From Halichondria panicea (lineage: Eukaryota; Porifera; Demospongiae; Suberitida; Halichondriidae): a DNA stretch of 64,000 nt. Position numbers and translations under genes: made by a program. Below, piece after piece: positions 58,043-64,000 of the stretch. The stretch's first letter is position 1. Every line of letters starts with the position of its first letter. Below the pieces are notes generated by a model. It was not told the DNA's origin, did no database searches, and worked only from the letters and a program-made list of their open reading frames with translations. The stretch is from contig NC_087377.1 in assembly GCF_963675165.1 (NCBI RefSeq), positions 3,840,899 to 3,904,898 of the forward strand, in the 5' to 3' direction.

Positions 58043-61000
58043 ATGGAGGACAAGGTCAAGCAGGCTATTAAGCTTCTCGCATCTATTGCTGAGAGCTCGG
58101 CTGAGAGCTCGGCTGAGAGCACTACACCCAGTACATCCACTTCATTGTCAACGCCTTCACAGCATGGTAAGTGTTAAGTGCAGCTAGCTAGCTTGAGTTT
58201 ATGGAGTTCTCTGTAGATCTTTTGTACTCTGTACTATACTAAGCTATAAGTACGTACGTGCTAACATGGTGCTAATTATAAGGCACATCTTTATTGAGCT
58301 AGAGTGATGTGTGATTGTGTGAAAATAAGTATCACATTAATACCATATAAGCATTTTTTAAAGCGCCCCTCTAAAGATGCGCCATGAAGCCTCCAAAATA
58401 ATTTTTGAAACTCCTAATGGAGCTCCACCACGTGTGAGTAATTATTTTTTGACGGTGCATTGGTAAATAGAGGTAAAATGAGCAAGCCAATCACAGAATT
58501 CTTCCTTCCACATTTGGGCCACACAGTGCCTCTTTAACGTGTGCAACGTACGCACAGGCCTGTTGGAAGAACAAGAAAACTGCTGCAGGTGCCATGCACA
58601 TGCACAGTCCATTTGCAAAGCTGTTTTTTTACCTCCAATTAGAAGGCGCTCTTCTAAAGACTCGAAACTAATTTTCCAACCTCATAATAGAGCCACCTTT
58701 ACCAGCGTAATTATTTTAATGTGGCGCCATAAAAAGAGCTTATACGGTATGGCCATTGGACAAATAAATTTTGGTATAATCAAGAGTAGAATAAATTGAG
58801 AGTGGTGCTATATAATTAGTGCATACACAATCTTACTAATAATGATCCATTAGGTGTGAGGCATGGTGCCAGTGGGTCATGCAGCAGAGCCGTAGAAGCC
58901 CTTCGTTCCGTTAGGGAACGACTCCAAGAAGGAACGTCTTCCAGGGAACGACTCCAAGGGGGAACATCCGAGCAGAAGGCAAACTTTGCCCCATATGAGA
59001 GAAAGAGTTCAACGAAACACAAGAGTTGGACTGTGAAGTTAGTCTGTCTCAGCAGTACAGAAGCAAAAAAAGTACCCTGCAGTGTGTATGACCGAAATGT
59101 GCTTGTCAGTGCTGGGTTAGGAGAAAAAAAGACAGTAATCCCAGACATAGAATGCTCTGCAAAGGACTTCAACGAAATCATAATCTCATCATTCTCCAAG
59201 TTGAATGGGTGTGGAGGGTTCGAGCTGCTTCGATGTGTTCCAAATACTAAAGATCTGGAATTAATTTCACCAGTAATTGCAGCATCTCCCAAGGTACTAA
59301 AGAGCGTCATTGGCAATGGCCGGGTATTCATCCGACCCATTCAAAAAAGCTTAGATGTCAATCCTATAGCAGGAAACTCTAATGAGGTAAAATACAGAAC
59401 ATGCACCTTCAGCTAGTTGGCTACATGTATAATTATCTATCTCTAATAGCTAAAGGAGAAGTGTTTACACTGTGACATTAAAGTGCCAGTGGTTGACCTA
59501 CGTGCTCACGTTAACATTTGCAAGTGGAAGAAGTCAAGGTACTTGCCATTAATCAATTATAATTATGTATAATTATACTGTAATTAGTCTGAGCCGTGGA
59601 CTCGAATCAGACAGTGATTCAGACGACTTTGAAGACCCTGTTCCACCAAGAAGGCCTCCTTTGAGGTTGATACTTTACAAAAATTAATGATGATTTAACA
59701 ATGTCATTAATTGCTTTACAGCTTGAAACGAGAACTTCATTGGGATAGTGATGACACTTCCCCCCCACCGAAGAAGCCAACATCAGAGCCCCTTATTTCA
59801 ATTTCTTCTGAGTCTGACAATGATGTAAGTGGGAAGTGTATACATTTACTAGATTTTTGATGATATCTTTTACTACAGGTTGAACAAACCGAGCAAGAGA
59901 TGATAGACCGTGCAATTTCTCTCTCTAAGAACAACAGGTAATTTACGCAAGTTGGTTGTAGTTGAGATTAAATGAATGCCCTATTCAGTTCTGAATCAAT
60001 TGCAACAATAGCAGACCTTCTGAAGTCTCTCTCCAAGTATGTGACAGGTGAAGAAGTGACTGTAACTGTGAGACGGGAAAATGTTCTCGACGATGCTTTA
60101 CGCACCGTTAGGCGTGGTTCTTTTCCAATCGACCACACTATCATTGTAAGAAGGTACTTTACATTGGCCACTATAATTGATTGCATGTGTTACTGTAATA
60201 TAGGTGGAGTTTCTTGGGGAGGCAGGTGAAGATGGGGGTGGTTTAAAACGGGAGTTTTGGTGTCTCCTGTTTAAGCAAGTGAAGTCATCTTTGTTTGAGG
60301 GGGTTGGAGATCGCCTGGTGCCAAGGCATGATGTTGTTGCACTGCAGGTTCACTATTCTTATGTATAGATTTGCCTCCATTATAATTATGCTATTCTAGA
60401 ACAAGAAATTTGAACATGTTGGCAATTTGATTGCTATGGGGTTACTCCAAGGCAGCAGTGGTGTTCCATTCATTGCACCTCCGATATAAGAGTACTTATG
60501 TGGCGTGAGTGCAGAATCGGTGAATGTCAGTGTGGAGGATGTTCCGGCTTACGAAGTCAAGGAATATATCTCTCAGGTGAACACCTTATCATTATTAAAA
60601 AATAATGTATAACTGCATGATTTCTTTTTAAGATCGAGGCAGCTGAATGTAATGAAAGCCTTAGACAGACTTGTCAGAGTGATATCGACACTGCACTTGA
60701 AGCTGGGTACACCAAACCCATTGCTTCCATCACCATGTCAGAGAAACCTGGGCTTGTAAAAGCACTATTGCTCCACTTCGTTGTGTACCGAAACAAAGCA
60801 GTTCTGGACCAGTTGCGAGCTGGGCTCAACATTCTAGGGATGAGGGAGGCCATGTCCAAGTACAGTGAGATTCTAAAACCATTCTTTGTTGAAGGAATGC
60901 AACCACCTCTTTCAGCAAGTAGGTTGGCATCCCTCTTAATTTGTTTGTTACCTCCATTTTATTTTGTTCAGATATGATTAGGTCTCTGATAGGTGACGTG

Positions 61001-61400
61001 CATTTTTCAGAATCTGGAACTTCTGAATTAGTCAAAGAGAAAGCGTCGTATATGCTTTTTTTGGATATGTTGCATAACATACAAGGTAATAGGTAATTAG
61101 ATTAAAAATCATGCTACACTAAACGGCTTCCCCCCGATTTATGCAGATGGAGGCAGCGAGTCAGGGTTGAGCCTATGTCAGGTTCTAAACTTCTTCACTG
61201 GCAGTGACTACCCACCTGTTTTGGGCTTTGATAGTCGAAACCCTGTGAGTATTCACTTCAGCTCCACTTCAAACTATCCCTTGGCCTCAACATGTGCATT
61301 GCAATTAACATTGCCAACCAAGTTTCATGATGATGAACTCCGGTTTAAAGAAAACATGGAGTATGGAATACTAAACCATGGAGGTTTTGGAATGTGCTAA
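58043..61400 (+). pseudogene. HECT-domain E3 ubiquitin ligase-like gene with C2HC finger and UIM, one in-frame stop
   Basis: Twelve exons trace cleanly: 58043-58166, 58854-59386, 59450-59538, 59588-59665, 59722-59824, 59879-59937, 59989-60145, 60204-60347, 60400-60576, 60633-60918, 60972-61085, 61147-61400 (705 codons). A HECT ligase moves ubiquitin from an E2 to its own cysteine and then to a substrate. The N-terminus is Ser/Thr-rich. A C2HC-like finger (CLHCDI...HVNIC) is in exon 3, acidic Ser segments in exons 4-5, a UIM (EQEMIDRAISLSKNN) in exon 6, and HECT from about residue 350 (FLGEAGEDGGGLKREFW) to the C-lobe with the catalytic cysteine in ASTCALQLTLP (about residue 671). TAA at 60487-60489 (codon 459) falls where family members have a sense codon. 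Converges on the integrase gene 339 bp away. It could be a cargo gene of a mobile element. Confidence 0.8.
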
Positions 61401-61576
61401 CACTAACATTCGTGTATTTTTCAGATATAATCAGCTATCAGTGTTTTTTCGATTCACATTCATTACTACCATGACAGTTTAATGTTGGCATCACATATGT
61501 AATCACTTTTGTGCCTCATCACTTTCGTCAAATATATGGTATATACCTTATATGATTGATTCTAATAACAAGTTAA

Positions 61577-61737
61577 CAAAATTAATTTATTCAACATCAC
61601 ATGACAAAACAAATATAAACACTAAAACACTAGCTATATATAAATTAATTAATATGTAGCCAAAATTAATTTATTCAGCATCACATGACAAAACAAATAT
61701 AAACACTAAAACACTAGCTATATATAAATTAATTACA
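61577..61737. repeat. Tandem duplication (two units of about 80 bp)
   Basis: AAAATTAATTTATTCARCATC... to ...CTAGCTATATATAAATTAATT occurs twice in a row between the convergent HECT and integrase genes, directly beside the integrase stop codon. The two units differ at one base in the listed part. Confidence 0.8.
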
Positions 61738-61738
61738 G

Positions 61739-63264
61739 TCACTGACATGCTTCAACATAAGCCCGAGTGATAATATACAAAGATATCCCAAGATCATCAC
61801 AGGTTTCAAGAGGATCAACAGCATGTGCTAGCTCAATGTGCTGCTCTCTACTTATGCAATTCCTAGTCTCAGGAATAGTGACACGATCAAGATCATCAGA
61901 CACAGTGACGGGACCTTCCCAGTCAATTCCAAAATATTCCTACAATAAATCACATTGTGATAACACTGAAGAAAACATTAATAACTAACACTCTAACACC
62001 CAAAACAATTACATTGTACTCTTACCAATGTATCACTTGCAACACCTTGTATAGCAGCAGCATCACCTGACCCTTGTAACAATCCTTTCGTCCACAACTG
62101 GTATGGAGTCTGATTCTTCTCAGTTCTTAAACGATGATGAGCATACGATTGGCGAAATTCATCCAAATGGCTGTTGATTCGGGGGATATATATGTAATGC
62201 AAGGAAAACAGGTCTGTATTGCACAGAGGGTCCAACAATCCATCTTCTTGTAAGGAGGAGAACACCTCGTAGTAGAGTGATATGCATCCTGTGAATAGGT
62301 CCCTCCACAACCTCTCAATTCGTTGATTGTGGACACTCCGTCCTGTAATAAAACTTTTACGTCCGGGCCCACGTTCTGGATGATCAAGCATAAACTGAGA
62401 CACCAGCACATTTTCTCCTCCCTTGTCACTTCGGACTCTAGAGGGTAGACCATACTCATGAACTGCACTCAAAAAACTGTCTAAAACTGTCTCTGCCCTG
62501 TTGTTTGTGGAAGCTTTCATATATACAGGGAGTCGGGAGTAGCCGTCAATGCCTCCATGTATGACAATACGCCATTTAATGAGCCTATGATAACCGTCTA
62601 TGTGCCAGAGGCTGTTTGGCATGCATACATTATATTTTCGCCGGTGGAGAACTTGCCGGAAGCGTGAAGCCACACCAATGGGATCAATTCTCTTCAGACT
62701 TTCCCTGACTCTTGCGCGCTGGATCCGAATACCTATACTCCACAAAAAGCCACTTAGTGATCGTTCTCCAGAATTAGGATGCGTCCTGATAAAATTTGTT
62801 GTAATATCATCAAGCTCAGAGTCGCTCAACCCTGAGAATGTTATCTCATCTTGCATTCCGTATTGAACTATTCTTCTCCTTATTGTACGAGATGAAACGC
62901 CTAACATTTTCCCAATGGCTGTAGTTGAAAAATGAGCTTTTAGCAGCAAAATAAGGCTTTCTTCACTAATTGGTATTTGTGGTCGTCCCCTAATGTGACA
63001 ACGGTGTTCATCATCAATCACCTCATTAATACACACAACTATGTTTCTCACATGTTCAACTAATATTTCTCCACTTCCAAAAGGTAACAAATCTTCAGCA
63101 CTCAGAATATCTCCAAGGACCATCTCAGCAGTACAAAGTGCATCTTCGACAACAGTTAAATCACCTTCAAGTATCATCATGTTTGTTCTCGTAATAGTAT
63201 CTTCAGCCTCAAGCAAGAAGTCAATCATCTCAGAAGCTGACATTCTAAGGAAAGAAATCGCCAT
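61739..63264 (-). CDS. DDE integrase/transposase gene (two exons, about 479 aa)
   Basis: Exon 1 is 63264-62026 and exon 2 is 61939-61739 (GTAAGA donor, TTGTAG acceptor, phase 0), with stop TGA at 61741-61739. Residues about 92-136 (RPQIPISEESL... to SSRTIRRRIVQYG) form a helix-turn-helix of resolvase/IS type. The integrase core has the first Asp in HIDGYHRL, the second in VRSDKGGEN and the Glu in HNQRIERLWRD, spaced D-56-D-36-E, so the catalytic triad is complete. The C-terminal exon (EYFGIDWEGPVTV...) is well conserved in style with multi-copy integrase-core genes of cnidarians, fish and sponges. This is DNA transposon rather than retroviral type: no reverse transcriptase or LTR is nearby. 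Intact, so possibly active or recently active. Confidence 0.85.
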
Positions 63265-64000
63265 GTGAGGAAAATGGTACCTAACAGTGAGGGTGTGTCT
63301 TTATAGACTTATTTGTGCACTTGTAAAAGTAATGCCCCACCTCCCCCAGGTGGGGATTAGTTGGGGATTAGACTTGAAGTTGCTCCCCTACCTCAGAGGA
63401 GGTCTGACATGCACGAATCACTACAAGTTCAGTACATTGATATCATTGCGGTCACGTGATAATGTCCAGGCCAAATGCACTGAACTTGTAATGCACTGAA
63501 CTTGTAGTGATTCGTGCACGCATGTCGGACCTCCTCTGTCCCTACCTAGGGGACTTAGACAGATCACCTGATGCATGCATTGGGTCAAAAGATCACATGC
63601 CATACTCATCCTTCCAACACATGCTGAGTACAGTGAGAGCAGTTTATTAATCCTAAGCAATCTCTGCCTTTTTGCTTTATAAGAGTATAGCTGTCAATAT
63701 TTATATAGTGATTCTGTATTTGTTATCTTCTCGCTATACGTAGTGATAGGTCTATTCCCCACATAACCCCCATGTTGTACTAGGGGGATTAAACCAAATA
63801 ACATGCCCAAAGGTAGGGGTATTATATCATGTGATTGGTCTAATCCCCACCCCCGGTAGGGGAGGGGGAATTAGATTGACAAGTTCATTAGCCTTCATTA
63901 CATTGTAAAGCATTACAAAGTTTAATATTCTAGGTAGGTATATGCATACAATAGCTCACGTCCAGTTTGGGGAGGGACGTCCTTTCCCCACAATATAAAT
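63265..64000. other. 5' flank of integrase gene, G/C-run repeats
   Basis: No gene recognised. Apart from the MITE, it contains repeated GGTGGGGATTAG (63340-63372) and the complement CTAATCCCCACC (about 63840), plus other CCCC runs. These could be subterminal repeats of the integrase element; the right end is not visible. Confidence 0.4.
63394..63538. mobile_element. MITE (CAGAGGAGGTCTGACATG termini), 145 bp
   Basis: Nearly palindromic, same family as 40467-40584. Flanks share (C/T)CCCTACCT, a 9-bp target duplication with one mismatch. Confidence 0.8.

Overview
The window looks like animal, most likely sponge (demosponge), nuclear DNA. Coding sequence is split into short exons by GT-AG introns. 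The main genes are receptor tyrosine kinases with extracellular Calx-beta and CCP/sushi modules, and the intergenic and intronic DNA is packed with short inverted-repeat transposons. I would guess Amphimedon queenslandica or a relative. That is inference from gene content; nothing in the sequence names the species.

1-56.8 kb is a tandem array of four paralogous receptor tyrosine kinase genes, all on the + strand. Gene A (419-15156) lacks its first exon, which lies left of the window. Gene B (22321-33794) is complete in 16 exons (about 1284 aa). Gene C (35172-39585) is a shortened, broken copy. Gene D (41470-56829) is complete in 18 exons (about 1437 aa). The shared plan is: signal peptide with a short propeptide ending in RRRR, one very large exon for an IgGFc-binding-type domain, a two-exon Calx-beta domain, two to four one-exon CCP domains, a membrane helix, a Met/Axl-type tyrosine kinase, and a tail with repeated N-x-A-Y motifs. 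Ectodomain exons are symmetric phase 1-1, so modules can be gained or lost without breaking the frame. A and B share one membrane-exon type, C and D another. I traced splice phases through A, B and D and they stay in frame throughout.

Between and inside these genes lie many mobile elements. They include a 3' fragment of a non-LTR retrotransposon (about 15.5-15.9 kb), two hAT-type copies (19.7-22.2 kb), a decayed Tc1-like transposase (42.6-43.4 kb), two large foldback structures (16.0-17.55 and 44.72-45.87 kb), and over a dozen MITE-like elements. Many have exact target-site duplications. Several are confirmed because a paralogous intron keeps the empty site.

57.2-64 kb is different. After AATCGATTTT-rich DNA and an 83-86 bp tandem repeat comes a 12-exon gene for a HECT-type ubiquitin ligase with a C2HC finger and a UIM (58043-61400), carrying one in-frame stop. 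It converges on an apparently intact two-exon gene for a DDE integrase/transposase (61739-63264, minus). The pair looks like one mobile element with a ubiquitin-ligase cargo gene, but I could not fix its ends.

The receptor array would put diversified, glycosylated receptors with a shared kinase output on the cell surface. Ligands are unknown. Calx-beta and CCP domains, tandem duplication and patchy divergence make adhesion or self/non-self recognition a reasonable but unproven guess.
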